The notes under the pieces were generated by a model that was not told where the DNA came from, did not search any database, and saw nothing but the letters and a program-made list of their open reading frames with translations. The translations under genes were made by a program, and so were the position numbers. Of a stretch of DNA of 64,000 nt, positions 42,871-51,564 are shown piece by piece. The stretch spans positions 1,101,501 through 1,165,500 of the forward strand of contig NZ_CP136628.1 in the NCBI RefSeq assembly GCF_032918005.1. Direction: 5' to 3'. This DNA is from Bradyrhizobium sp. NDS-1 (GTDB lineage Bacteria; Pseudomonadota; Alphaproteobacteria; Rhizobiales; Xanthobacteraceae). Numbering within the stretch: position 1 is the first letter of the stretch; the number at the start of each line of letters is the position of its first letter.

Positions 42871-43905
42871 ATGGAAAGCCGGTGGATCGAAACTGCCGCC
42901 GATCGGACCCGTAACTCCCCTGTGCCCAGGCTCTCCCGGATTCTCTCCATGATCGTAATGTCAGTCGTGGCGGCGCTGGTTCTGCTGGCGCTGGTCACGC
43001 AGGCCGGAATCGTCGCGGTGCAGCGGGCCTTTCCGCCGCAAGGCGGGATGGTCGAGGTCGACGGGGCGACGCTTCACGTCGTCGATATCGGTCCGCGCGA
43101 TGCAGGCCTGCCGATCGTGATGCTGCACGGCGCAAGCTCCAATCTCGAAGCGATGCGGCGCCCGCTCGGCGATCTCCTCGCCAAAGACCATCGCGTCATC
43201 CTGGTCGACCGTCCCGGCCACGGCTGGAGCACGCGCGCGCGGCGCCAGGATTCCACCCCGCAGGTCCAGGCGCGGATGATCGACGATGCGCTTCACAAGC
43301 TGGGGATCGAGCGTGCGATCTTCGTCGTGCATTCCTGGAGCGGCGCGCTCGGTGCGCGGATTGCGCTCGATCATCCCGGCCGCGTCGCGGGCCTCGTCAT
43401 GCTTGCGCCCGTCACCCATCCCTGGCGCGGCGGCGTCGGCCGTTACAACGAGATCATTGCAACGCCGGTGATCGGCCCGCTGCTCGCCTACACCGTCACG
43501 CTGCCGCTCGGCTATTTCGTCACTGAGGCCGGCGCGCGCAACGTGTTCCTGCCGCAGACGATGCCGGACGGTTTCGTGAAGGATTCCGCAACACCGCTGC
43601 TGTTGCGTCCGCGCGAATTCATCGCCAATGCCTATGATCTGGTGACGCTGAAGGAAGCGGTCGCCGCGCAAGCTCCGCGCTACGGCGAGATCAAAGCCCC
43701 GGTCACGGTCATCGCCGGCGAGCCCGACAAGACGGTTAGGACCAACATCCACGCCCGCCCGTTCGCGGCCATGGTGCCGAATGCGAAGCTGATCGTGCTG
43801 CCCGATCTCGGCCACATGGTGCAGAACGCGGTGCCGGATCGCGTCAAAGCGGAGATCGAGACGATGATCGGAAAAATCGCCTCGGCACAGGCGGCCGCCG
43901 ATTAG
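42871..43905 (+). CDS. Membrane-anchored alpha/beta hydrolase
   Basis: Up to 344 residues. An N-terminal hydrophobic helix (IVMSVVAALVLLALVTQAGI) would anchor or export it. The hydrolase core follows: IVMLHGASSNLEAM (oxyanion HG), VDRPGHGWS, nucleophile serine in FVVHSWSGALGARIA, acid in IAGEPDKTVRT and histidine in LPDLGHMVQN. It looks like an epoxide hydrolase or esterase relative facing the periplasm; substrate unknown. ATG 42949, directly before the helix, is an alternative start. A hairpin at 43928-43958 lies 23 bases after the stop. Confidence 0.88.
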   Translation: MESRWIETAADRTRNSPVPRLSRILSMIVMSVVAALVLLALVTQAGIVAVQRAFPPQGGMVEVDGATLHVVDIGPRDAGLPIVMLHGASSNLEAMRRPLGDLLAKDHRVILVDRPGHGWSTRARRQDSTPQVQARMIDDALHKLGIERAIFVVHSWSGALGARIALDHPGRVAGLVMLAPVTHPWRGGVGRYNEIIATPVIGPLLAYTVTLPLGYFVTEAGARNVFLPQTMPDGFVKDSATPLLLRPREFIANAYDLVTLKEAVAAQAPRYGEIKAPVTVIAGEPDKTVRTNIHARPFAAMVPNAKLIVLPDLGHMVQNAVPDRVKAEIETMIGKIASAQAAAD

Positions 43906-43927
43906 AGCGTCTTCGAGCTCTCTTGGG

Positions 43928-43958
43928 GTGGGCAAAGGCGCATTTGCGCCGTGCCCAC
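43928..43958. terminator. Compound hairpin downstream of the hydrolase
   Basis: GTGGGCA-aa-GGCGC-attt-GCGCC-g-TGCCCAC: a 5-bp inner stem on an outer 7-bp stem with a small internal loop. No T-run. Its place 23 bases after the stop suggests a terminator or REP-like unit. Confidence 0.5.
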
Positions 43959-44279
43959 GATCTCTCGGCGACGGCAAAACACATGGACACCTTGGCTGTG
44001 TCGCCCGCTGTCAATCCATTCGCGCAAAAATATTCCACTTTACCGAAATTCGGTTTCGGCGTATGTGTCGCCCATCCCGGCTCACTCAAGAGGGGCGATC
44101 ATGTGTCGTTACTTTCGCGAGCCGGGTCTGCGGTGGACGCGGCAGCGTCGGGCGCGAGAGGTGCGGGCAGGGAGGGTAGTCCCCGGTGAGCCCGTGGCCG
44201 CGCGCGGACGAACGGCGCTGCTAGGTTCGTCTCGACTGCAAGTTTTCGGCTTCGTCGACAGGGCCGGGAAAACTGCGGG

Positions 44280-44600
44280 CGAAATGGCGGGCCGTGCGTA
44301 CGGCAAAACCGTGTGGTCCTGGCCGTCGTTGCTACGGTCAAGCTCTTGCGGAGGCGGCATCTGCGTCAACCGGCGCGGGTACCGGTGAATTCCGCGAGGA
44401 CGAGGGAGGCCAAAGGAAAGTTCGGCTCCCGGGAGAGCACGGCATAAGCCGTCCGACCACCGCCCAGGGAAGGCCGAGTGATCGGCACCACCTGTATGCT
44501 GCTGTGCGGTTCTTCCTGCGTGTGCATTTCGCGCAGCGGACCGCGGGTGCGTTGTCGGCACCCGGCCTTCCCTGCGCCCTCTTGGATTAGAGGGTGAGAG
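44280..44600 (+). ncRNA. Candidate structured RNA or dispersed structured element
   Basis: Many stems are visible by eye. Upstream: GCCGT/ACGGC (44291-44304) and GGCCGT/ACGGTC (44321-44339). Downstream, CAGGGAAGGCC (44465-44475) pairs with GGCCTTCCCTG (44564-44574) and encloses a 10-bp stem with two G-U pairs (44499-44508 with 44530-44539) and GGGTGC/GCACCC (44545-44563). Then CCCTCT-N6-AGAGGG (44577-44594) follows. Together they form a closed multi-branch fold, with a final hairpin that could end the transcript. From memory, similar blocks recur in Bradyrhizobiaceae genomes, where both strands are often mis-annotated as short proteins. Strand, ends and expression are unproven. Confidence 0.35.
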
Positions 44601-44695
44601 ATGACGCAAAGCTCGGGTGAATTCAGCCGCGAGAACGATAAGGCGTGTCTGCAAGCGAGATGTAGCGGGAAGAGCCATGCCCTTGCGTCATACTC

Positions 44696-44781
44696 CGTCA
44701 TTGCGAGCGCAGCGAAGCAATCCAGAAGCCTCCGCGGAGAGGTTCTGGATTGCTTCGTCGCAAGAGCTCCTCGCAATGACG
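44696..44781. repeat. Palindromic dispersed repeat, copy 2
   Basis: Outer arms CGTCATTGCGAG and CTCGCAATGACG, inner arms GAAGCAATCCAGAA and TTCTGGATTGCTTC, with the tip GCCTCCGCGGAGAGG. It is 86 bases long and lies tail side of the cytochrome c gene in a convergent gap. Confidence 0.85.
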
Positions 44782-44873
44782 TGGAGAGAGTGAGACTATG
44801 CGTCACAAAAAATGCTGCAGCTTCGATCCTGATCCGATCAGAACCGAAGCTGCCGCGGCTACCTTGTGCAGGC

Positions 44874-45269
44874 TTACTGCTTGACCTTCCCGTCCTTGTC
44901 GTATTGGGCAATGAAGGCCCAGAGATTGTTGATCTCGGTCTCGTTCTTGATGCCGGCGAACGCCATCTTGGTGCCGGGGATCTTGGCCTTGGGGTCCTTG
45001 ATGTATTCCTTGAACACGGCCTCGTCCCAGGTGATGCCGGAATTCTTGTTCGCATCCGAATAATTGTAGCCCTCGGTGGTGCCCGACTTGCGGCCGTTGA
45101 GACCGTTGAGCTCGGGACCGACCTTGTTCTTGGCGCCTTCGCCGATCGCGTGGCAGGCCAGGCATTTGTTGAACGATGTCTTGCCGGCCGCGACATCCTG
45201 CGCCATCGCGGCGGGTGCGGTGGCGATGAGGGTGAGGATCGTCAGCGCGCCGTAAGTCAGTTTTGTCAT
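44874..45269 (-). CDS. Periplasmic class I cytochrome c
   Basis: A 131-residue protein with a signal peptide (LTILTLIATAPAAMAQ) and a single covalent heme site CLACH at residues 36-40. The axial methionine is likely in GTKMAFAGIK. The length and the pattern VGPELNGLNGRKSGTTEGYN are those of cytochrome c-550/c2-type electron carriers. It shuttles electrons in the periplasm. It is divergent from glcDEF (230-base gap), so it could serve that dehydrogenase's respiratory chain, although glycolate oxidase usually feeds quinone. Start ATG 45269 gives the leader; the upstream in-frame extension is not leader-like. Confidence 0.93.
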   Translation of the reverse strand: MTKLTYGALTILTLIATAPAAMAQDVAAGKTSFNKCLACHAIGEGAKNKVGPELNGLNGRKSGTTEGYNYSDANKNSGITWDEAVFKEYIKDPKAKIPGTKMAFAGIKNETEINNLWAFIAQYDKDGKVKQ

Positions 45270-45498
45270 AAGTGTGCTCTTCGTCTCTTCCCGGGTCAGA
45301 TGGAGGGTCGTGGTTTTGGCAGGTCCGATGTAAGTGGACAAGCCGCGAAACTTTGACAGGTTTCATGATAGCCGACTTGTCCCAGAGAGAACTTGCGCTG
45401 CAACAAAGCAATGCGACCTTCGGAGGACCTACCCAAAGACGGCAAGACATGATTGATTTGCCGAGACAATTCCATCCGTCGGACGAAGGCTTCTCAAA

Positions 45499-46992
45499 AT
45501 GGCCATCATGATGCCAGCAAGCGACCAGGCCGTTTTGGCGCGTCGCAGCGAAATCGTCGCCGCCTTGCGCGCAATCGTGCCCGGCGAGGGCGTGATCGAT
45601 ACGCCTGCCGAGATGCGGGCCTACGAATCCGACGGCCTGACCGCCTATCGGCAGCCGCCGATGGTCGTGGTGCTGCCTGATACCACCGAGCAGGTCTCGC
45701 TGATCCTGAAATATTGTGCGGGGCAGAACATCAAGGTGGTGCCGCGCGGCTCCGGCACCTCGCTGTCAGGCGGGGCGCTGCCGCTCGAAGACGGCGTGCT
45801 CCTCGGCCTCGGCAAGTTTAAGCGCATCCGTGAGATCGATTTCGACAACCGCGTCGTCGTCACCGAGCCCGGCGTCACCAATCTGGCGATCAGCCAGGCG
45901 GTCGCCCATGCCGGTTTCTACTATGCGCCCGATCCGTCCTCCCAGATCGCCTGCTCGATCGGCGGCAATGTCGCGGAGAATTCCGGCGGCGTGCATTGCC
46001 TCAAATACGGCATGACCACCAATAACGTGCTCGGCTGCGAGATCGTGCTGATGAGCGGCGAAATCCTGCGCATCGGCGGCAAGTCCGCCGAGAACGCAGG
46101 CTATGACCTCATGGGCGTCATCACCGGTTCAGAAGGTCTGCTCGGCGTCATCACCGAGGTCACGGTCCGCATCCTGCAGAAGCCGGAGACGGCGCGCGCG
46201 CTGATGGTCGGATTTGCGCAAGTCGAGGCCGCCGGCGAATGCGTGGCGCGGATCATCGGTGCCGGCATCATTCCCGGCGGCATGGAGATGATGGACAAGC
46301 CCGCGATCCACGCCGCGGAGGCCTTCGTCCACGCCGGCTATCCGCTCGATGTGGAGGCGCTGCTCATCATCGAGCTCGACGGTCCCAAGATCGAGGTCGA
46401 CGAGCTGATCACGCGAGTCGAGAGCATCGCCAATGCCTGTGGCTCGACCACCTGCCAGATCTCGACGTCCGAGGCCGAGCGCAACCTGTTCTGGGCCGGC
46501 CGCAAGGCTGCGTTCCCGGCGGTGGGCCGCATCTCGCCCGACTATCTCTGCATGGACGGCACGATTCCCCGCGGCGCGCTGCCGAAGGCGCTCGCGCGCA
46601 TCCGCGAGCTCGGCGAAAAATACCAGCTTGGCTGCGCCAACGTGTTCCATGCCGGCGACGGCAATCTGCACCCGCTGATCCTCTACGATGCAAACAAGCC
46701 GGGCGAGATCGAGCGCGCCGAAGCCTTCGGCGCCGACATCCTGCGCGCCTGCGTCGAGTTCGGCGGCGTGCTCACCGGCGAGCACGGCGTCGGCATCGAG
46801 AAGCGCGACCTCATGCCTGATATGTTCAGCGAGATCGATCTCAACCAGCAGCAACGCCTCAAATGCGCCTTCGACGCGCAGGGCCTACTCAATCCCGGAA
46901 AGGTGTTCCCGACCCTGCATCGCTGCGCCGAGCTCGGCCGCATGCATGTGCATGCGGGCAAGCTGGCGTTTCCGGATTTGCCGCGGTTCTAG
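45499..46992 (+). CDS. glcD: Glycolate oxidase subunit GlcD (FAD-linked)
   Basis: A 497-residue flavoprotein with the PCMH-type FAD domain: VVPRGSGTSLSGGALPLEDG, DPSSQIACSIGGNVAENSGG, MGVITGSEGLLGVITEVTV, and the FAD-oxidase C-terminal domain with FHAGDGNLHPLI and GGVLTGEHGVGIEKRDLM. It oxidises glycolate (or D-lactate) to glyoxylate (or pyruvate) at the membrane together with GlcE and GlcF. It heads glcDEF: glcE starts 51 bases after its stop. AAGG lies nine bases before the ATG. Confidence 0.95.
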   Translation: MAIMMPASDQAVLARRSEIVAALRAIVPGEGVIDTPAEMRAYESDGLTAYRQPPMVVVLPDTTEQVSLILKYCAGQNIKVVPRGSGTSLSGGALPLEDGVLLGLGKFKRIREIDFDNRVVVTEPGVTNLAISQAVAHAGFYYAPDPSSQIACSIGGNVAENSGGVHCLKYGMTTNNVLGCEIVLMSGEILRIGGKSAENAGYDLMGVITGSEGLLGVITEVTVRILQKPETARALMVGFAQVEAAGECVARIIGAGIIPGGMEMMDKPAIHAAEAFVHAGYPLDVEALLIIELDGPKIEVDELITRVESIANACGSTTCQISTSEAERNLFWAGRKAAFPAVGRISPDYLCMDGTIPRGALPKALARIRELGEKYQLGCANVFHAGDGNLHPLILYDANKPGEIERAEAFGADILRACVEFGGVLTGEHGVGIEKRDLMPDMFSEIDLNQQQRLKCAFDAQGLLNPGKVFPTLHRCAELGRMHVHAGKLAFPDLPRF

Positions 46993-47042
46993 CGTCAACG
47001 CCAGATTTGCTTTCCGCTCTAAACTTGGATACCGGCTCAGTC

Positions 47043-48281
47043 GTGGATACGCTCAAGGTCAGAGACGCCAAAGACGTCGAAGAGGTGGTGCGCGCGGCGA
47101 TTGCCAATGAGCAGCCGATCGAGATCATCGGTCATGGTTCCAAGCGCGGCATCGGCCATGCGATGGCGACCAATGCCGTGCTCGACGTCTCCGCGCTCAA
47201 TGCGGTTACCTCCTACGAACCGAACGAACTGATCGTCACGCTCCAGGCAGGTGCGCCGCTAGACGACGTGCTGTCGCTGATCGACGCCAAGAACCAGCAA
47301 TTCGCCTTCGAACCCGTCAACACCGCCCCGCTGCTCGGCACGCCCGTATCAGGCACCATCGGCGGCATGATCGCGGCGGGGCTCGCCGGCCCGCGGCGCA
47401 TCAAGGCGGGCGGGGCGCGCGATCACCTGCTCGGGGCGCATGCCGTCTCCGGTTTCGGCGACAGCTTCAAGACCGGCGGCAAGGTGGTGAAGAACGTCAC
47501 CGGCTACGACCTCTGCAAGCTGCTCGCAGGGTCCTGGGGCACGCTGTCCGTCATGACCGAGGTCACGCTGAAGGTGATGCCCAAGCCCGAGGCCGAGCGG
47601 ACGCTGCTGCTGCGCGGGTTGGATGATGCCGTCGCCAACAAGGCCATGACCGCGGCGCTCGGCTCGCCCTTCGACGTCTCGGGTGCCGCGCATCTGCCGA
47701 AATCGATGCTCCGGGCCAAGACCGAGGGGCTTGGCGATCTCGGAGGGGAGGGCGAGGCGCTGACCATGCTGCGGCTCGAGGGCATCACGGCTTCCGCCGC
47801 CCACCGCGCCGGATCGCTGCGCGAATTGCTGGCGCCGTTCGGCACCGCGACGCTGGTCGAGGACATGGCATCCGCGGCACTGTGGGCGGCGATCCGCGAC
47901 GTGCTGCCGTTCGCGGCCGGCGGCACGCTCGGCGCCTGGCCGGTCTGGCGCATCGTCTGCCCGCCGGCCTCGGGCGCCATCCTCGGCGCGCAATTGGCGC
48001 GCGAGACGGGGGGCGATGTGATCTACGATTGGGGCGGCGGTCTGATCTGGGCGGCGCTGCCGCCGAAGCCGGACGCGCATGCTCCGGCCGTACGCGCGCA
48101 TGCGAACGCTGTCGGAGGGCACGCCACGCTGATCCGGGCGGCCGAGGATGTCAGGCGGGAAGTCGACATCTTCCATCCGCAAGCACCGGGGCTTGCTGCG
48201 CTGAGCGAGCGGGTGCGCGCCAGTTTCGATCCAAAGACCATTCTCAACCGGGGACGCTTGCGGCGGAGCGTTGGGGCATGA
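47043..48281 (+). CDS. glcE: Glycolate oxidase subunit GlcE (FAD-binding)
   Basis: A 412-residue protein resembling a shortened GlcD: IEIIGHGSKRGIGHAM, VNTAPLLGTPVSGTIGGMIA, GLAGPRRIKAGGARDHLLGA, TGGKVVKNVTGYDLCKLLAG and the C-terminal DPKTILNRGR. It is the second flavin subunit of glycolate oxidase. No ATG suits the beginning; the GTG at 47043 (VDTLKVRDAKD) matches the family N-terminus, with TTG 47025 as alternative. The stop overlaps the glcF start by four bases (ATGA), which implies coupled translation. Confidence 0.93.
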   Translation: MDTLKVRDAKDVEEVVRAAIANEQPIEIIGHGSKRGIGHAMATNAVLDVSALNAVTSYEPNELIVTLQAGAPLDDVLSLIDAKNQQFAFEPVNTAPLLGTPVSGTIGGMIAAGLAGPRRIKAGGARDHLLGAHAVSGFGDSFKTGGKVVKNVTGYDLCKLLAGSWGTLSVMTEVTLKVMPKPEAERTLLLRGLDDAVANKAMTAALGSPFDVSGAAHLPKSMLRAKTEGLGDLGGEGEALTMLRLEGITASAAHRAGSLRELLAPFGTATLVEDMASAALWAAIRDVLPFAAGGTLGAWPVWRIVCPPASGAILGAQLARETGGDVIYDWGGGLIWAALPPKPDAHAPAVRAHANAVGGHATLIRAAEDVRREVDIFHPQAPGLAALSERVRASFDPKTILNRGRLRRSVGA

Positions 48282-49600
48282 AGACCGAATTCTCACTGGC
48301 GCAACTCGCCGACCCCGATATCGCGGAAGCCGACAAGATCCTGCGCGCCTGCGTTCATTGCGGCTTCTGCACCGCCACCTGTCCGACCTATGTGCTGCTC
48401 GGCGACGAGCTCGATAGCCCGCGCGGCCGCATCTATCTGATCAAGGAGATGCTGGAGAAGGACCAGGCGCCGACGGCCGAGGTGGTCAAGCATGTCGACC
48501 GCTGCCTGTCGTGCCTGGCCTGCATGACGACCTGCCCCTCCGGGGTGAACTACATGCATCTCGTCGACCAGGCCCGGGTCAGGATCGAGCAGCGCTATCA
48601 GCGGCCGCTCACCGAGCGGCTGCTGCGCCAGGTGCTGGCTTTCGTGCTGCCGGATCCCCAGCGTTTTCGCGCGAGTATGGTGCTGGCCCGGCTCGCCCGT
48701 CCGCTTGCCGTGTTCCTGCCGACGCCTCGTCCCTCGGCCACGCCCGGCCTGATCGCGCGCCTCAAGGCGATGCTGGCGCTGGCTCCAGACCGGCTGCCGG
48801 CGCCGGGCCCTGCCGGCGGCAGCGTGTTCGCGGCGCTCGGCAAGAAGCGCGGCCGCGTTGCGCTGCTGCAAGGCTGCGCCCAGCAAGTGCTGGCGCCGCG
48901 CATCAACCAGGCTGCCATCAGTCTTCTCACCCGCCACGGCATCGAGGTTGTCCTGGTCCGGGACGAGCAGTGCTGCGGCGCGCTGACCCATCACCTTGGC
49001 AACGACCAGGATGCATTGGCGCGGGCCCGGGCCAATATCGCGGCGTGGCGGAGCGAAGCGGCCGGCGAGGGGCTCGACGCCATCCTCGTGACCGCGTCCG
49101 GTTGCGGCACGGTGATCAAGGACTATGGCTATCTCCTGCGCGAGGATGCTGCGTTCGCGGCCGACGCGGCGAAGGTGTCTGCGCTCGCCAAGGACATCAC
49201 CGAATACATCGCCGGACTCGGACTCGAACCGACCGCGCGGCAGGACAACATCGTCGTTGCCTATCACTCAGCATGTTCGTTGCAGCATGGGCAGAAAATC
49301 ACGAGCCTTCCGAAAGAATTGCTTTCCAAGAATGGATTCGTGGTGAAAGATGTGCCGGAGAGCCATTTGTGTTGCGGTTCGGCGGGGACCTACAACATTC
49401 TCCAGCCCGAGCTTGCGGGCCGGTTGCGCGATCGCAAGGTCGCCAACATCGCGAGCGTCAAGCCGGACATGATTGCCGCGGGCAATATCGGCTGCATGGT
49501 GCAGATTGCCAGTGGCACGTCAGTTCCGGTCGTACACACGATTGAGCTTCTCGATTGGGCTACGGGCGGGTCGCGGCCGGCATTGAACGCGCAAGTTTGA
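48278..49600 (+). CDS. glcF: Glycolate oxidase iron-sulfur subunit GlcF
   Basis: A 440-residue protein with two 4Fe-4S motifs, CVHCGFCTATCP (about 24-35) and CLSCLACMTTCP (about 76-87), then two CCG domains (EQCCGALTHHLG and SHLCCGSAGTYN). It passes electrons from GlcD/GlcE to the respiratory chain at the inner membrane. It starts within the end of glcE. The operon appears to end here; the next gene is a basic nucleoid-type protein with its own ribosome site. Confidence 0.95.
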   Translation: MKTEFSLAQLADPDIAEADKILRACVHCGFCTATCPTYVLLGDELDSPRGRIYLIKEMLEKDQAPTAEVVKHVDRCLSCLACMTTCPSGVNYMHLVDQARVRIEQRYQRPLTERLLRQVLAFVLPDPQRFRASMVLARLARPLAVFLPTPRPSATPGLIARLKAMLALAPDRLPAPGPAGGSVFAALGKKRGRVALLQGCAQQVLAPRINQAAISLLTRHGIEVVLVRDEQCCGALTHHLGNDQDALARARANIAAWRSEAAGEGLDAILVTASGCGTVIKDYGYLLREDAAFAADAAKVSALAKDITEYIAGLGLEPTARQDNIVVAYHSACSLQHGQKITSLPKELLSKNGFVVKDVPESHLCCGSAGTYNILQPELAGRLRDRKVANIASVKPDMIAAGNIGCMVQIASGTSVPVVHTIELLDWATGGSRPALNAQV

Positions 49601-49685
49601 GCTTTCAAAGGCTTTGGCTTTCGTCCGGAGGTGACGGCTGAAATCGCCCGATCGACCATTGTTTGGCGGCAACAGGAGGACCACG

Positions 49686-50060
49686 ATGGCGAAAGCGAAA
49701 AAGAAGAAAAGCAAGAAGGCCAAAAAGGCGAAGAAGGCTGTAGCGGCGAAGAAATCCGCCAAGAAGGCAGCCAAGAAGTCCGCGAAGAAGTCCGCGAAAA
49801 AATCGGCCAGGACGTCGGCCAAGAAAGCAACGAAAAAGGCAGCCCCGAAGAAGGCCGCCAAGAAGGCCGTGAAGGCCAAGGCCAAGAAGGCTGCGCCGAA
49901 GAAGGCCGCGAAGAAGGCGGCACCGAGGAAGGCGAAGGCAGCTCCCGCGCCGAAGCCGTCAGCGCCGGCGGCAAGTCCGGCTCCCGAGCCGGCGGCCGAG
50001 ACGAGTTGGGCGATGCCTTCGTCTTCTGCGGAAGCGGCGCCGGCCGAGGGGCAAAACTAG
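49686..50060 (+). CDS. Histone H1-like lysine/alanine-rich protein
   Basis: The 124-residue protein is about four-fifths lysine and alanine repeats of the AKKAAKKSAKKSAKKSA type, then an alanine/proline/glutamate-rich tail. This is the architecture of bacterial H1-like (Hc2/AlgP-like) proteins, which bind DNA without sequence specificity and compact it. CAGGAGG precedes the ATG. The repeats invite slippage, so the repeat number may vary between strains. It is monocistronic: a strong hairpin with T-run follows 32 bases after the stop. Confidence 0.85.
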   Translation: MAKAKKKKSKKAKKAKKAVAAKKSAKKAAKKSAKKSAKKSARTSAKKATKKAAPKKAAKKAVKAKAKKAAPKKAAKKAAPRKAKAAPAPKPSAPAASPAPEPAAETSWAMPSSSAEAAPAEGQN

Positions 50061-50091
50061 GTCCTATCCAGCGACCGCGATCGACAACAGG

Positions 50092-50122
50092 AAGGCCGCT
50101 GCGGTGACGCTGCGGCCTTTTT
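50092..50122 (+). terminator. Rho-independent terminator of the H1-like gene
   Basis: AAGGCCGC (50092-50099) pairs with GCGGCCTT (50112-50119), an 8-bp stem with a 12-base loop, and TTTTT runs to 50122. Confidence 0.85.
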
Positions 50123-50450
50123 GCATCGGCCAAGTACCCGCCGGAAGCCGCCTCTTTCCCGCGCCTGTCCGATTCGTAGCCCGGCTGCCACGTGACCCGC
50201 CTTGCCCGTACTTGCACGGTCCCTTCGTGCAGTTTGGAATGCAAATAATGTGATCGAGAAGACACACAGGCTGATAACCTTTCGTGGAAACGTCAAAACG
50301 CCTAAAAAGTCGGCAGATGCCCGCGCTTTTTGCTTCACGGATCGTGGCCTCCAATCCAGATTGTCGCAGTAACGCAATTTTGCACACAGGTCGTTCGCCC
50401 CGGGGGGCTTCCGGGATCCGACTAGTAAGAATTTGGCGATGGGGATCGAA
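50123..50450. other. Leader region of the porin gene
   Basis: No gene is seen between the terminator and the porin start. An inverted repeat TGCACG-N7-CGTGCA lies at 50213-50231, about 220 bases before the start, and an AT-richer stretch near 50235-50300 may contain the promoter. The leader is long, which is common for abundant outer membrane proteins controlled by small RNAs. Confidence 0.5.
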
Positions 50451-51464
50451 ATGAAAAAAGTGGCTTTGTTGGCAACGGCGCTGGCAATGGTGGCGACGGG
50501 TTCGGCTTTCGCGGCAGACATGCGGGTCAAAGCGCTGAAGGCCCCGCCGCCGCCGGCGTTCGATCCCTGGGATATCGCCTTCGGCGGCGCGATCATGAGC
50601 AACTACGTCTTCCGTGGTATCACTCAGTCGAACAACAAGCCGTCGGTCGCCGCCTATTTCGAGCCGCGCTACAACGTCACCAAGGACCTCCAGCTCTATA
50701 TCGGCGTGGCCGGCGAGAGCATCTCCTTCCCGAACCGCGCCGCTGCCGAAATCGACGTCTACGGCGGTATCCGCCCGACCTTCGGCGCGTTCGCCTTCGA
50801 CATCGGCGTCTGGGGTTACCTGTATCCGGGTGGGACCTGCTACTACGGTGCGCCTGCCATCGACTTCGCCGGCAACTTCCAGGGCGCCGAGTGCGCCGAG
50901 AAGGCCCTGTTGAACACCAACGTCATCAAGCGGGACCTGAGCTTCTTCGAAGTCTACGGCAAGTTCACCTACACGGTGAACGACAACTGGTCGTTCGGTG
51001 TCACCGAATACTACACCCCGAGCTTCCTGAACTCGGGCGCCTGGGGCAACTACACCTCGATCGTCGGCAAGTATACCGCGCCCAGCACGGTGTTCGGCTC
51101 GAGCGGCGTCGGCATGTACGTGTCGGGTGAGTTCGGCCGTCAGTGGCTCGGCACCTCCGACAGCTTCTATGGTACGGCGGCTTTCCCGAACGGCATCAAC
51201 TACGCCGATTACAACACCTGGAACGTCGGCATCGGCTTCACCTACAAGGTGATGACGCTGGACCTGCGCTACTCGGACACCGATCTGTCGAAGGGCGACT
51301 GCAACGCCTTCACCAGCGATTATTCGGCGCGCGGCAACCTCACCGCTTCGACCGGCACGTTCCTGACGCCCATCAATCCCTCGGGCGTCGGCTCCAGCTG
51401 GTGCGGCGCTGCCGGTATTGCCAAGCTGTCGTTCGACCTGACGGCGATGACCAACCTGAAGTAA
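50451..51464 (+). CDS. TorF family putative outer membrane porin
   Basis: A 337-residue beta-barrel protein of the Gcw_chp/TorF type. The signal peptide is MKKVALLATALAMVATGSAF (cleavage before ADMRV). The mature part has repeated amphipathic strands ending in aromatics: FGGAIMSNYVFRGITQSNNK (the family mark), AYFEPRYNVTKDLQLYIGVA, FEVYGKFTYTVNDNWSFGV, WNVGIGFTYKVMTLDLRYSD. Two cysteine pairs lie in loops. It probably forms a channel for small solutes. Start ATG 50451; an ATG at 50439 is possible. A strong terminator follows. Confidence 0.9.
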   Translation: MKKVALLATALAMVATGSAFAADMRVKALKAPPPPAFDPWDIAFGGAIMSNYVFRGITQSNNKPSVAAYFEPRYNVTKDLQLYIGVAGESISFPNRAAAEIDVYGGIRPTFGAFAFDIGVWGYLYPGGTCYYGAPAIDFAGNFQGAECAEKALLNTNVIKRDLSFFEVYGKFTYTVNDNWSFGVTEYYTPSFLNSGAWGNYTSIVGKYTAPSTVFGSSGVGMYVSGEFGRQWLGTSDSFYGTAAFPNGINYADYNTWNVGIGFTYKVMTLDLRYSDTDLSKGDCNAFTSDYSARGNLTASTGTFLTPINPSGVGSSWCGAAGIAKLSFDLTAMTNLK

Positions 51465-51488
51465 GTTTCTTCCGGAAACCATCTACGA

Positions 51489-51517
51489 GGGCGGCAGAGC
51501 AATCTGCCGCCCTTTTT
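51489..51517 (+). terminator. Rho-independent terminator of the porin gene
   Basis: GGGCGGCAGA and TCTGCCGCCC form a perfect 10-bp stem with loop GCAA, followed by TTTTT (51513-51517). It also faces the convergent ABC transporter gene. Confidence 0.93.
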
Positions 51518-51564
51518 GCTTTGGGGCTGGTGCCTGGCGCGACGCGAGGCCGAAATGCGAAGGG

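Larger units (their letters stand above)
43906..44873. other. Gene-free interval of about 970 bases
   Basis: No convincing gene lies here. Open frames on both strands are arginine-rich and lack family features. The interval contains a hairpin (43928-43958), a strongly structured segment (about 44280-44600) and palindromic repeat copy 2 (44696-44781). Both flanking genes point into it. Confidence 0.6.

Noticed and set aside
44109..44678. Open frames on both strands in the gene-free block, up to 189 codons
   Set aside because: Composition is arginine/proline-rich on both strands with no homology signal, and they overlap stable RNA stems. Treated as a non-coding structured element.
49740..49930. 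Short repeated DNA units that could suggest a CRISPR or tandem repeat array
   Set aside because: The repetition comes from AKK codons inside the H1-like gene. There are no spacers of constant length.
50160..50300. Possible sigma-54 promoter upstream of the porin
   Set aside because: No match to TGGCAC-N5-TTGC with the right spacing was found.
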